Shown: positions 22,801 through 36,900, counted from the stretch's first letter. The stretch is 64,000 bases of DNA from Pleurodeles waltl (GCF_031143425.1 NC_090450.1:217073442-217137441), one strand, 5' to 3'. Made by a program: numbers and translations. The notes: generated by a model not told the origin, from the sequence alone.

Positions 22801-25685
22801 GATCGGAGCGGACACTCAACCATTTTCTTTTCCCTTACTCACCTTGCTTTTTCCCCCCTTTCCACTTGGTGCTTGCTTTTTGTGGATTGTTTGAACACTC
22901 ACCAGGTTTGGCACAGTTGGGTATTGGTGGATTAATGCTCAGACCATCACTCGCAATGTGTATGACAAGACAATGTCAGCGCTTCCTAGTGAGTGTAATA
23001 GTACTGAATAACCTGACAACATGTAATTGCATTCATAGCAAATCAACTAGCAATCATTGCCATTTTCTATTTTTTGTTTTATTTGCACTGTAACTAAAAT
23101 GTGTCATATTGGACATATTTGCAACCCTCAGTAAGTTGTTGCTCTAGCAGCCCTGTGTTTGAACACATTTCATGTCTTCTTTTTCAAAACAAGCACTGTT
23201 AAAACCCCACCTACCACTCATTTACTCCAAGACACAGCTTCTTTGAAGCTAATGCCAGTAGCCTAATGTTTAGGTCACGATTTGTTTCATTCCAGATCAT
23301 CCACTCTCATAAGATTAGGAAAAATATCTCTTCCCATATTCATCGACACAAAACAAAAAATCAAAGCAAAGAGAGGCAATTTAGTCATGCTTAACATGCA
23401 TTTTTATCCAGCTGCCGGCCCACTTTGTCCTGTATACTTACATTCTTTAATTTGCAGAGCAGCTCCTCAGCAGCTCCTCAGCTCCTTCCACCAAAAAGGA
23501 TCCTACAAAAAATATTGGTTATATATTCTGCAATTTTTCAAAGTAATATCTGAAAGTCCATCGATCTTATGCTGCTTCTAGCTAATACCTGCTTGTGCTG
23601 TAAAGGTGATATGATGAAAAACATAGGTTTGTTCTGTCTAGTAGATAATATCAACTGATCTTTCAAAATATACGTCTCTAAAACAAAATAGAGTGTGGAG
23701 TTTGTCTTTTAGCTTCTAATTGGATTATTCCCTGCTATGGCATAACAGCAGCGGGAAAGAAATGTTATTTCCTCTATTCAATCGAGAGCAAAGAACACAT
23801 CTTTGAGAGGGGGAGAGGAAGCACAAAGTCTGGTGATTAGGGGTGTAGCTTCTATTGGTGCAACAAGACCCAGATGTCTGAGAGTCCTACTGAAGCCTAA
23901 CTATTCCTGTAATTTATGATTTAAACACGAGTAAGGGGGCACATTTAAATCCTTGCACTAGGGTCCATCACACACTGACTGCACTACTGGTGGTGGGTGG
24001 GTGATAAGGGGCCTGGTATTTTTTGTTCACATTTGGAACAGGGAGGAGTGGCCATTTTACGTATGGCTTCACCATTACTCCTCTTTCCCTGGGTAGTAGT
24101 TGAATGAAGGGCCGGATGACTTTGTCGGTCATACATAAAATAACATTATAGTTAGGTAAAAGTGAAAAACGAGGATGTTTCTCACCTTGGGATTTTGATT
24201 GACATCATGGACACCGCATGCTTCATTCTGGTTGACTATTCGACGCTCAGAACGCCATAGTGAAAAACATCCGTAATTGACTGTTACCCAGCTATGATTT
24301 TATGTGTTATGTAACCATACTGCTATGATGTAGCAGCAATGGGAAACACAAGTTATTTCCACTGTTGCTTCATCATAATGGAATTCCAGGCTGCTTTGGC
24401 AAGTCTCTCTGAGAGCTAATCAGTCCAGTACTCGCTCTCAGTTCTGATGGTGAGCATAGACGCAGATTCAAGAGGGGAAGGGACTAGGAGGAAGGTGGAA
24501 GGCACACAGACTGGTAGAGGGCCAGATAGTTTTCTTACATTTGAGACAGTGAGGAGAGGTCATCTTATGTACAAGGCCTCCATTGCTCGTCTGCGCCTGC
24601 AGATGATTTTGGGGGACATGTCTACCTTAAATTATAAATGGGTAAATTGTGAGTAGCATCTCAAATTGATAGCTTAATTGGATAAATTTCACTGGTAAAA
24701 GAACGCAGCATTAGCACTTTCTATTCCTTTTGTGCTCTGTTTTGCTCGTTTGCAACATTGTTAACGGTGGGCATTCACAGTTCCAATATCTTAGTTTATT
24801 TGATAGCTTGCAGTTTCCTTTTCAACAATCCATTGTCTGTCTCCATTATGATTGACAGATTTCTCCTCTCTCAGTCAGAATGATTTCATTTGAATGGTCT
24901 TTTCCTCTGTGTTTTGTCATTTAGTGCATCATTTACATTCTTTATTTACCAGCATTTCCACAGATGCACCATCTGTCAACACAACCTATGCAATAACCTG
25001 TTCCAAACTGAATTGTCCTAAATTATTCTGTCTTTAACAGCTAGGGACCATGCCTCATAGACTTAATGATGTAAATCACAGTTGACTAATTTATTTCCCT
25101 GCCGAACCACCACTCTCATGACTCTCCTTTTGAATGGGATTTGGAAAATACTTGACAGCAAATACCCACTCAAACTCACATCTGCTACCTCTATTCCTGC
25201 TCACGCACACAAACTAAAAGCAATGTCGCAAATTTGGGAAGAGGATTACAGACTTGATTTGCATTCATTACACATCTTTTATAATTTAGTTAATTTATTT
25301 ATCTTTTATTTATCTGGCACAGGGATCTCCGTTTCACTCGGTCTAACATTTTAAAAAGAGTAGCAACAATACAGCTGGAGACTTACAACCTAGCAATAGT
25401 GCAGATTTATTCATTGTGGAATTCACAAAGGATTGTTAGATTTTCCCTGGACATGTCGGACCCTCACAGCTTTAGATGTGTACGCATACAAACGATGGTA
25501 ATTCCATTATCATATGAGCAACTTAATCATGAAAAAATCTGCACATCCAGTTTTTATCTTTTTTTCACAATGGGGAAATATTTTTCTGTAATTTGAAATG
25601 ACTGTCCCCAAACCTCCACCCATTTTCCATAGTTGAAGGGATCAGAGAGGAGATTTAAATACCCATAATTAAGCATGTGATTGGA
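22801..25685. other. Non-coding spacer with a diverged internal duplication
   Basis: No gene is recognised. Two segments (about 23735-24080 and 24310-24590) share ordered blocks: a TATGGCATAACAGCAG/TATGATGTAGCAGCAA block, a GAGGAAG...GGCACA block, and an ACATTTGGAACAGGGAGGAG/ACATTTGAGACAGTGAGGAG block. They are diverged copies about 575 bp apart. Confidence 0.5.
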
Positions 25686-27813
25686 TGTTAGACCTGGCAT
25701 CCTTGGCGTTGCTTTCCCCCTGACCTTTTGCGTTCCACCCACCAGTTTTGCTGGCTTTGGGATTCTGCACACTTTATCACTGATGATCAGTGATAAAGTA
25801 CTTGGGCTCTTTCCTTAAAACATGGTGAAATTGGCTTATACCCAACTGGCCTTTATAATTTACTTGTACATCCCTAGTAAAGCGACACTATATGTGCCCA
25901 GGGCCTGTAAGTTAAATGCTATGCGTGGGCCTGCAGCACTGATTGCACCACCCAATTAAGCTCTTAAGTAGCACTTTAAAATGTCTCATGTCTGCCATTG
26001 CAGCCTGTGTGTGCATATTTAAACTGCAATTTCGACTTGGCAATATAAACCTTTTGCCAGGCCCAAACCTTCATTTATAAAACATGTTAGACACCCAATA
26101 GGGTAGGCCCTGGACAGCCAAAAGGGCAGAGTTCAGTGTATTTAAAAACTTCAACATGTACTTCTAGGCTTTACAGGCAGTTACCTTATTATATTTTATA
26201 TGTGTAATTTCCAAATGGCAACAAGTAACCAGTTCATGCTGGGTGTCTTTGGAATTGTAATAAAAAACCCTAACTTAAGGTGAAGTTGGATTTTAAATGA
26301 TAATTTTGAAAATGCTACTTTTAGAGAGTTGGCATTTTCCTGCCTTAACATTTGCTGCCTGTAGCCTGTTTCTCGGTCACATAAATTAGTGTAGTTAACC
26401 GTTGGGCTTTCTTTGTTCATCCCAGACAATAGGCTCACAATAGGAGCTTAGGTGTGCCTGGATGGGCAATATGCTCGCATAGAGTGCGTAGGTGAGCCTG
26501 GATGGGCCATCATTGCAAGAATGGGAGGGAGGAGCTGGACCCAGCCCTACTTACTCTTGAATAGGCTATGTCCTGCCTCCACATGAAGAGCTGCATACCA
26601 CCAGTAGTTAGTCTGGAGCCAGGACCAGGAATGCAGGGCACCTGTGCACTTCACCCCACTTCAAAGGCACAACTAGGTATGAATATTGGACCTCAGACAC
26701 CAACTCTTCATTTCACTTCTGTACTTGTGGATAGTCTGCCAGGAAGAATGCACTTGCTACACTGCTGTGCTGCTGAAAAGACTGCCACTCTACTGGACTG
26801 CTGTTGTGAAGCCCTGTTGCACTGCTGTGCTGGCCTGCTGCACTCTTGCCTGGGTGAGAGGATCTGGACCTGCATCTCTTGAACCCAGAACCCCAGATTG
26901 ACTCCAAGGGCTGACTGGCTGGCCTCCTCATCTGAAACCTCAGTGACACAACAGGCTTCCAAAAACCTTGCATCTGCACCTGGGCTCTGCCATCTGTGAG
27001 TCTACCCTGCAAAGCGCTGCCGCCCCAGACCCTTGGAAGTGGGTTTAAGGCTGTCTACCAGCCTATAGGAACCAACACATCTCTGTTGCACAGCACAAAC
27101 CTGGGCAGAACTAACACATTACTGCTGCTGTGTGGATTGCACCCATCACAAAAGACCCTTGTTACGTTGCAGCCCATCAGAACAGTTGCTCAGTATCTCC
27201 ATCCCTTGTCAATGACAGCCTTGATAATGATGCAGGTCCTTGCACCACAGCCTCTCCCTATCTCGGAACTGATGCTTGGCTTCTTCTGCGCAAGGCATCT
27301 TGGATGGGGATCCTTTCAATGCTCTAAAAAACAGGATTTGAGGTACTTTGTTCAGCTGGCCTAACTGAGTCCCTGTAGTAGGCCCGCACTTCATCGCAGA
27401 TGGCCTGAACTTGTGACTTTGTTCCAGTCGGGCATGACCTGATATGCAGAGTTCGCCATTTGTGCTTTTTGGTGGTATTTTCAATACAATCCTTAAAATT
27501 ACATACTATTGGTTATACTGATTGATTTTTTTGTCAGTGTGTTCCTGTTTTATTTATTAGAAAGCCCTAGTTTTCTATTTTGGTGTGGCATACTTTATGT
27601 GTGCTGCATTTCACTTGATTTTGTTTGAAGTATTGTCCAAATATTTCAAACATTGCCTCGAAGTTATGCTTGACTGCTCTGTACCAACCAGAGGGTTGAG
27701 CACAGGTTCATTTAGGGTTGGTTTGTACCTTATCCGGACACTCTGACAAGGATTGTAGTTTGCTGCTTGGCCAGAGTTCACACCCCAGACGACCAACAAC
27801 CCACTTTCTTACA
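25686..27813 (+). mobile_element. Solo-LTR-like repeat, copy 2 (divergent subfamily)
   Basis: It begins TGTTAGACCTGGCATCCTTGG like copy 1 and keeps the same block order: ...AGTGATAAAGT..., GTGGGCCTGCAGCACTGA, TGTGTGTGCA..TTTAAACTGC. It ends CCCACTTTCTTACA, a variant of the CCATTTCTAACA terminus. The interior is more diverged, and no target duplication is clear (TTGGA versus GTGAG). No coding is seen. Confidence 0.6.
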
Positions 27814-28109
27814 GTGAGTTTGTACAGGGCATTCCAGTCCTGGAACACCCACTGTCACTCCCCACCTCACCTCCATGAATAGAATTGTAAAAAAAAAATA
27901 GGTGAGTAAAAAAAATATTTTTATGAATACAAACTCAACCTTTGCCAATTTCAATTTTTGCAATCATAAAGAGAGTATTTATGTTTGCAATCCAGAATTG
28001 CACATGTAAATTGCTTTGTGATTGTGGCCATTATGTGCAAGTGGTAGTTTTTTTTTTACATAGAGCACAAACCCAACCAGAGGTATTGGACAGCTTTAGA
28101 TGAGCATCA

Positions 28110-28262
28110 GAATCATTACATAAGGACATTTCTTTTTGTAGGCACAGGAACATTAAGCGACTAACCCAAGATTGCAGGCTTTTGAACAGATGTGGAGGCT
28201 AATCTGCTTCCCCAGCTCCAAAGTCAGCAGCTCTAGCCAGTACACCACATACTCTCACATTA
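28110..28262 (+). repeat. SINE/L2-like 3' fragment
   Basis: The run GACTAACCCAAGATTGCAGG, then CCCCAGCTCCAAAGTCAGCA and CTCTAGCCAGTACACCAC, resembles the conserved 3' region of vertebrate MIR/CORE-SINE and L2-type retroposons. I see no complete head or tRNA promoter, so this is a fragment, and the assignment is by remembered pattern only. Confidence 0.4.
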
Positions 28263-28749
28263 GATTCTCGATTTGAATCCATGTCTCTATTACCCACAAT
28301 TGTTCTTCTTTACATTCATTAAAGTATCATCAAAGTGAAAAATACAAATTACAAAAAGGTGAGGGCTATTAATGAGAGGAGGTATGGGAGCAGGGAACAA
28401 TTCAGAGGGAGAGAATTAAAAAGTGTCATATGCACAGCAATGCAAACTCTGATAAAAGCAATATAAGAATGGAAGGCAAACAATCAAAAAGGCACGAGAC
28501 TAAGGATAAACACAAGAATAAGAAGGAAAGGGCTCAAATCAGAAGAAGAGAAATTTGATAGACAAGAAAGCCATCTAATCACGAGTAGGTGCTGACACAA
28601 AGCTGAATCTATACATTGTATTGTTCACAGTCCATTTGCTATATTGTTTATAATAGGTCTTTGAAAACAGACAGCTAATGAGCTAATACTGTATGAGTCC
28701 GAGACCTAAACATTCACCCTTCAGTACACCAACATGTTTTGTAAACATA

Positions 28750-28951
28750 GGGCCCGATTCACAAAGGTAAACTTAGATGTTAGGTCTAAACTTAGACCAG
28801 ATGTCTCACTTTACTATTTTGTGAATTGACAAAGAGCGTTTGCGAGTTTTATCTAACCTTAAATGTCCTTTGTTAATTATGAAAGTCATAAATTTAGAAT
28901 TTGGTCTAACTTTAGATCAAACGTCTAAGTTTACCTTTGTGAATCGGGCCC
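28750..28951. mobile_element. 202-bp MITE with 28-bp perfect terminal inverted repeats
   Basis: Both ends read inward as GGGCCCGATTCACAAAGGTA followed by AACTTAGA, identical for 28 bases and similar for about 52. The flanks (ATA and CAT) do not give a clean target duplication. There is no coding capacity. The superfamily is uncertain. Confidence 0.8.
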
Positions 28952-29509
28952 CATCGATTGCAATCTAGGTCACATGCATTTGATCAGGACACAGATAGGA
29001 CTTAAGAAGGATACTGGCACATTAGCAGTGTGTTTTTTACCCAATGGAAAGTACAAAAAAGTACACAAAGTTGATTCTAGGTCACAAGGCATCAAAAGTT
29101 GCTAAAAATTGACATTGTGTGTTGACATGAAGCGAAAGTCCTTTAAAAGGTTAATTGGTTATCTTTCAGTTGCTAATACTAGTACTAATCAGGTGAAATC
29201 TTTGCCCAGACAATATTACCAAATGTATTTTTTTTTAAATAATGAAGTAATACCATCAAAAGATGTGCTGCATTATTGTGCATAATTTGCTTTTTTCTTG
29301 CTATATAATTTAGCTAACCCCGCAGCATAATTTGGTGCTCACTTGCCACATAATTACAATAGCCATGCAAAAAGATAACTTTCACTAATGGATCCATTTT
29401 GAAGGAGAACTGTTAGTAGGGGCTTAACCATATCTGCATATGATGGTCAACTTTGCAACAAAAGGTAGGGATGGTAATCAACTGGTATCCAGCTAAACTG
29501 CAATAGTGG

Positions 29510-29990
29510 ATGAGGTTGTTTGTAAACATGAAACACTATTACATCACCTCTCCCAGCTGGCTTATATGCGCCCTTGGACGCAACACCCACCACAGTGGGT
29601 TATGGTGGAGTGTACACTACTGGCCTGCCAGCACAGACTACACCCTTTTTACAAGGGAAGTGTGCCTTCGATGTGGCCTGCTAACCCGATCCTGGGGGCC
29701 ATGTCTTTTTGGAGTGGACCCCATTCTTAATGAGCTTGCACCATTATGGGGCAATACCTGCCTGCACACTGGAGGGAATGCCCTCGACTGGGAACTGTGG
29801 CGAGTATCAGGCATCAACAGCCTAAACCAGGTCATTGAAGGCGGTGACCTCAAATCGTTTGCAGCACTCCTTGAGACATTTGACCTACCACCTCAGTAGT
29901 TATGGAGGTACCTCCAATTATAACATTGCCTTCAGCGCCTCTAGGTGCTTGTCCCTCGGGCCTCCAATCCTCACCGCTGGTCTTCTTTCT
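29510..29990 (+). pseudogene. C-terminal tail of a LINE ORF2-like protein
   Basis: A 129-codon frame (29510-29899) contains the Cys-containing CLRCGLL and ends with a pattern usual for the tail of non-LTR ORF2 proteins. That pattern is WRVSGINSLNQVIEGGDLKSF..LLETFDLPPQ, then after a stop LWRYLQL. Only this tail is present, consistent with a 5'-truncated LINE insertion of L1-like type. I cannot place the clade more closely. Confidence 0.5.
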
Positions 29991-31489
29991 AAGGACTGTG
30001 AAAGTCAATATGTGAAAGAACAATTCACTTACATTGAAAGACGATAACAGAAATAGGCAGATATTATCAAGTTTGTGGGCAAATCAGTATAACAAATCAA
30101 CTGAAAAGTGAGATGTGCTGACACAGTAAGAATGAGCGATCCCAAAATATTAGAGGGTAGTAAAAGTACAAGTCAGAGAAGAGGGGGATGTTAGAACTGA
30201 CAGCATTAGGTTGGGGATCCCCCAACTTTTTGCCTGCCTCCTTACACTTTTCTGACACTGTTTTTGCTGGTTTGTGGACTCTGCGCATTTTACCACTGCT
30301 AACCAGTGCTAAAGTGCATATGCTCTCTCCCTCAAAACATGGTAGCTTTGGCTCATACCCAAGTGGCATACTTAATTTACTGGTAAGTCCCTAGTAAAGT
30401 GCACTACATGTGGCCACGGCCTGTAAATTAAATGCTACTAGTGTGCCGGCAACACTGATTGTGCCACCCATATAAGTAGCCCCTCAGCCATGTCTCAGGC
30501 CTGCCATTGCTAGGCCTGTGTGTGCAGTTTCACTGCCACTTCAACCTGGCATTTAAAAGTGTTGCCAAGCCTTGAACTCCCCTTTTTCTACATGTAAGTC
30601 ACCTCTAAGGTAGGTCCGAGGTAACCCATAGGGCAGGGTGCTATGTAGGTAAAAGGCAAGACATATTCCTGTGTGTTTTATGTGTCCCGGTGGTGGAAAA
30701 CTCCTAAATTCGTTTTCCACTACTGTGAGGCCTGCTCCTTTCATAGGCTAGCATTAGGGCTACCCTCATATACTGTTTGATTGATAGATTCTGATCAGAA
30801 AGGGGTAGGCAGGGAATGTTTATTATGGCCGGAATGGCAATAGAAAATCCTGCTTATTGTTGAGGTTGGATTTTCTATAAGTATTCTAGAATTGCCACTT
30901 TTAGAAAGTAAGCATTACTCTGCACTTTAAATCCATCTGTGCCTTACAGCCTGTCTCCAGTCCACATCTTGGCTGGGCTGGTTGACAGCTCCCTTGTGCA
31001 TTTCACCCAGACAACCAAAAACATAGGATACTCTATCACACCTGCACTCATCTGAATACAGAATGGGTCTTCCTGGGCTGGAAGGGTGTAGGGCTTGACA
31101 CTTACATTTCAAAGGCTAGTCCCCTGCACTCATACAATGGACTGCCAAATTCCCTCCTGGGAACCTGACAGACAGAACTACACTGAAAGGGGACCGTGTG
31201 AGGTTCAAAACCATTCTTTGAAGTCTCCCCACTTCAAAGGCATTTTGGGTATATAACCGGGGTCTCTGACCCCACCAACTCAGACACTTCTGGACCAGAT
31301 CCTGCAATCTGCCAAGAGGAACTGCCTGGCTGCCCAAACAATTCACCTGGACTGCTTTGCTGTGAAGGACTGCTGCCTTGCTGTTGCTCTGCTGCCTTGG
31401 TATCCTCTGACTGTGCTGAGAAGTGCTCTCCAAGGGCTTGGATTGAGCTTGCCTCCTGTCTTCTGAAGTCTCAGGGCCAAAAAGACTTC

Positions 31490-32417
31490 AGCCCATATTT
31501 ATACCTATTGACGCAAACCAGCGGCAGCACTGGTTTGCGTCAAAAAATGTACCGCCGTCAAACGCCATTCCTACGCACCATGCGGGCGCCTTATTTAAGG
31601 ATTGACATTAGCCGGCTCTGGGGGCTGGTCAGAGTAATAAAAAATTACTCTAACCAGGCAGCACCGGTGTAGGGAAAAATGGGGGTTGTGCGTCAAAAAA
31701 TGATGCAAGTCAAAAATCATGGCTCTAACCGGACTTGCGCCATTTTTTGACGCACAACACCCATTGAAATTATTCCTGTCTTAGCAATGACAGGAGTCAT
31801 GCACCCTTGCCCAATGGCCATGCCCAGGGGACTTCTGTCCTCTGGGTATGGTCATTGGGCACCGTGGCATGTAGGGGGACCCAGGTTAGGCCCCTCTATG
31901 CCACTTTAAAAAGAAAAAAAAAACAATTATACTTACCTCTACTTACCTCTACTTACCTGGGATGGGTCCCCCATCCATGGGTGTCCTCCAGGGGTGGGTG
32001 AGGGTGGCAGGGGGTATCCCTGAGGGCAGGGAAGGGCACCTCTGGACTGCTTCCATGGTCAGAGACCATGGAAGTGAGCCCACAGGCCCCTTAACGCCTG
32101 CCCTCACCCAGGCGTTAAAAAACGGCGCACATCAGGCTGGGGGCCATTTTTTAAGGCCCGCCCCCTGCTGTGCATCAAAATGATGCAGGAGTATAAATAA
32201 GGCGCACAGGCCTTAAAGTCATTTTTTGGACGGGAACACCTACCTTGCATGTCATTAATGCAGGGTGGTTTCCCGCATCCAGAAAATGACGCACACGGAG
32301 GAATTTTTACGTTTGCGGGGTCGGGCGTCATAGTATAAATATGGTGCTAGGTTTGCCCTGAATTTGCGTCAAACTTTTTGACGCAAATTTGGCGCAAACA
32401 GAGTATAAACATGCCCC
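31490..32417 (-). mobile_element. Harbinger-like non-autonomous element (0.9-kb family), copy B
   Basis: The ends are AGCCCATATTTATACC and GAGTATAAACATGCCCC, inverted relative to each other. TTC lies at both 31487-31489 and 32418-32420. Internal blocks match copy A at 13793-14683 in reverse orientation, including GGGATGGGTCC..CCATCC, GGGTGTCCTCC and a 21-bp-stem hairpin at 31812-31857. It interrupts LTR-like copy 3. Confidence 0.8.
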
Positions 32418-33929
32418 TTCATCTCTTGAAGAAACACCTTGTTCAAAAAAGAACAAGTGATGGATGGAATGCTGAACAATGTCAAACATTCACCCCCAGT
32501 ACAGTGATCTGGGCCTAATTCCATAATTTTTTTTATACCCATGCCGTTCCAGTTAGGATCCAGCCATATACAAATCAGTCTTGACCCTGTTCCCCATGGG
32601 AACAGTCCATCCCAAGCTGCCAAGCCAGGTCCTCCCCAGACAGGAAACAAGCATCCTAGGAACGGTTTCAGTGTATCACCATTCATCAGCCAGGCTAGCT
32701 TGATTCCAGTGGGATGGGGAGCACGGGACCACGTCTGGGCACACCCTTCCCACTTTGGGCAGCAAATGCAAAAAAGAACAAGTGATGAACGGAATGCTGA
32801 ACAATGTCAAACATATGTAAATCAGTCTTGACCCTGTTCCCCATGGAAACAGTCCTGCCAACCAGCCAAGCCAGTTCCTCCCCGGATTGAAAACAAGCAT
32901 CCTAGGACCGGTTTCAGGCTATCACCCTTCATCAGCCAGGCTAGCTTGATTCCAGTGGCATGGGGAGCGCGGGACCCACGTCTGGGCATACCCCTCCCAC
33001 TTGGGGCAGCAAATGCAAAAAAGAGCAACTGATGGACGGAATGCTGAACAATGTCAAACATTCGCCCGCAGAACACTGATCTGGGCCTGAATCCATTGTT
33101 TTTTTGCTACCCATGCCGTTCCTGTTTGGACCCAGCCATATGCAAATCAGTCTTGACCCTGTTCCCCATGGGAACAGTCCAGCCCGAACTGCCAAGCCAG
33201 GTCCTCCCCGGACTGGAAACAAGCATCCCTAGGACCGGTTTCAGGGTATCACCATTCATCAGCCAGGCTAGCATTATTCCAGTGGCATGGGGAGCACGGG
33301 ACCACGTCTGGGCACACCCTTCCCACTATGGGCAGCAAATGCAAAAAAGAACAAGTGATGGGTGGAATGCTGAACAATGTCAAACATTCAACCCAGTACA
33401 GTGATCTGGGCCTAAATCCATTGTTTTTTTTGCTACCCATGCCGTTCCAGTTTGGTTCCAGCCATGTGCAAATCAGTCTTGCCCCTGTTCCCCAGGGAAA
33501 CAGTCCTGCCAACCAGCCAAGCCAGGTCCTCCCCGGACTGAAAACAAGCATCCTAGGACCGGTTTCAGGGTATCACCCTTCATCAGCCAGGCTAGCTTGA
33601 TTCCAGTGGCATGGGGAGCACGGGACCCACGTCTGGGCATGCCCTTCCCACTTGGGGCAGCAAATGCAAAAAAGAACAAGTGATGGACAGAATGCTGAAC
33701 TATGTCAAACATTCACTCCCAGTACAATGATCTGGGCCTAAATCCATTGTTTTTTTGCTACCCATGCCGTTCCAGTTAGGACCCAGCCATATCCAAATCA
33801 GTCTTGACCCTGTTCCCCATGGGAACAGTACAGCCCGAACTGCCAAGCCAGGTCCTCCCCAGACTGGAAACAAGCATCCTAGGACCGGTTTCAGCGTATC
33901 ACTTTTCATCAGTCAGGTTAGCTTGACTC

Positions 33930-36900
33930 CAGTGGCATGGGGAGCACGGGACCACATCTGGGCATACCCTCCCACTTGGGGCAGCAAATGCAAAAAAGAA
34001 CAAGTGATAGACGGCATGCTGAACAATATCAAACATTCACCCCAGTACAGTGATCTGTGCCTAAATCCATTGTTTTTTTGCTACCCATGCTGTTCCAGTT
34101 TGGACCCAGCCATATCCAAATCAGTCTTGACCCTGTTCCCCATGGGAACAGTCCAGCCCGAACTGCCAAGCCAGGTCCTCCCCGGACTGGAAACAAGCAT
34201 CCTAGGACCGGTTTCAGGGCATCACCCTTCGTCAGCCAGGCTAGCTTGATACCAGTGGCATGGGGGAAGCACGAGACCCACATCTGGGCATACCCTTCCC
34301 ACTTGGGGCAGCAAATGCAAAAAGGAACAAGTGATGGACAGAATGCTGAACAATGTCAAACATTCACCCCCAGTACAATGATCTGGGCCTAAATCCATTA
34401 TTGTTTTGCTACCCATGCCGTTCCAGTTAGGACCCAGCCATATGCAAATCAGTCTTGACCCTGTTCCCCATGGGAACAGTCCAGCCCGAACTGCCAAGCC
34501 AGGCCCTCCCCAGACTGGAAACAAGCATCCTAGGACCGGTTACAGCGTATCACCTTTCATCAGTCAGGTTAGCTTCATTCCAGTGGCATGGGGAGCACGG
34601 GACCACATCTGGGCATACCCTTCCCACTTTGGGCAGCAAATGCAAAAAAGAACAAGAGATGGATGTAATGCTGAACAATGTCAAACATTCACCCCCCAGT
34701 ACAGTGATCTGGGATTAAATCCATCGTTTTTTGCTAACCATGCAGTTCCAGTTTGGGCCCAGCCATATGCAAATCAGTCTTGACCCTGTTCCCCATGAGA
34801 ACAGACCAGCCCAAACTACCTAGCCAGGTCCTCCCCGGACTGGAAACAAGCATCTTAGGACCGGTTTCAGGGTATCACCCTTCATCAACCAGGCTAGCTT
34901 GAGTCCAGTGACATGGGGAGCACAGGACCCACATCTGGGCATACCCTTCCCACTTTGGGCAGCAAATGCAAAAAAGAACAAGAGATGGAAGGAATGCTGA
35001 ACAATGTCAAACTTTCACCCCCAGTACAGTGATCTGGGCCTAAATCCATTGTTATTTTTGCTGCCCATGCCGTTCCAGTTTGGTCCCAGCCATATGCAAA
35101 TCAGTCTTGACCCTGTTCCCCAGGGGAACAGTCCTGCCCAACCTGTCAAGCCAGGTCCTCCCCGGACTGGAAACAAGCATCCTAGGACCGGTTTCAGGGT
35201 ATCACCCTTCATCAGCCAGGCTAGCTTTATTCCAGTGGCATGGGGGAAGCACGGGACCCACGTCTGGGCATACCCTTCCCACTTGGGGCAGCAAATGCAA
35301 AAAAGAACAAGTGATGGACAGAATGCTGAACAATGTCAAACATTCACCCCCAGTACAATGATCTGGGCCTAAATCCATTGTTTTTTTGCTACCCATGCCT
35401 TTCCAGTTAGGACCCAGCCATATGCAAATCAGTCTTGACCCTGTTCCCCATGGGAACAGTCCAGCCCGAACTGCCAAGCCAGGTCCTCCCCGTACTGGAA
35501 ACAAGCATCCTAGGACCGGTTTCAGCGTATCACCATTCATCAGAAAGGTTAGCTTGATTCCAGTGGCATGGGGAGCACGGGACCACATATGGGCATACCC
35601 TCCCACTTGGGGCAGCAAATGCAAAAAAGAACAAGTGATAGACGGCATGATGAACAATGTCAAACATTCACCCCAGTACAGTGATCTGCGCCTAAATCCA
35701 TTGTGTTTTTGCTACCCATGCCGGTCCAGTTTGGACCCAGCCATATCCAAATCAGTCTTGAACCTGTTCCCCATGGGAACAGTCCAGCCCGAACTGCCAA
35801 GCCAGGTCCTCCCCAGACTGGAAACAGGCATCCTAGGACCGGTTTCAGGGTATCAGCATTCATCAGCCAGGCTAGCTTGATTCCAGTGGCATGGGGACCA
35901 CTAGACCACATCTGGGCATACCCTTCTCACTTTGGGCAGCAAATGCAAAAAAGAACAAGAGATGGATGTAATGCTGAACAAAGTCAAACATTCACCCCCC
36001 AGTACAGTGATCTGGGCCTAAATCCATAGTTTTTTGCTAACCATGCAGTTCCAATATGGGCCCAGCCATATGCAAATCAGTCTTGACCCTGTTCCCCATG
36101 GGAACAGACCAGCCCAAACTACCTAGCCAGGTCCTCCCCAGACTGGAAACAAGCATCTTAGGACCGGTTTCAGGGTATCACCCTTCATCAACCAGGCTAG
36201 CTTGAGTCCAGTGGCATGGGGAGCACGGGACCACATCTGGGCATACCCTCCCACTTGGGGCAGCAAATGCAAAAAAGAACAAGTGATAGACGGCATGCTG
36301 AACAATATCAAACATTCACCCCAGTACAGTGATCTGTGCCTAAATCCATTGTTTTTTTGCTACCCATGCTGTTCCAGTTTGGACCCAGCCATATCCAAAT
36401 CAGTCTTGACCCTGTTCCCCATGGGAACAGTCCAGCCCGAACTGCCAAGCCAGGTCCTCCCCGGACTGGAAACAAGCATCCTAGGACCGGTTTCAGGGCA
36501 TCACCCTTCGTCAGCCAGGCTAGCTTGATACCAGTGGCATGGGGGAAGCACGAGACCCACATCTGGGCATACCCTTCCCACTTGGGGCAGCAAATGCAAA
36601 AAGGAACAAGTGATGGACAGAATGCTGAACAATGTCAAACATTCACCCCCAGTACAATGATCTGGGCCTAAATCCATTATTGTTTTGCTACCCATGCCGT
36701 TCCAGTTAGGACCCAGCCATATGCAAATCAGTCTTGACCCTGTTCCCCATGGGAACAGTCCAGCCCGAACTGCCAAGCCAGGCCCTCCCCAGACTGGAAA
36801 CAAGCATCCTAGGACCGGTTACAGCGTATCACCTTTCATCAGTCAGGTTAGCTTCATTCCAGTGGCATGGGGAGCACGGGACCACATCTGGGCATACCCT

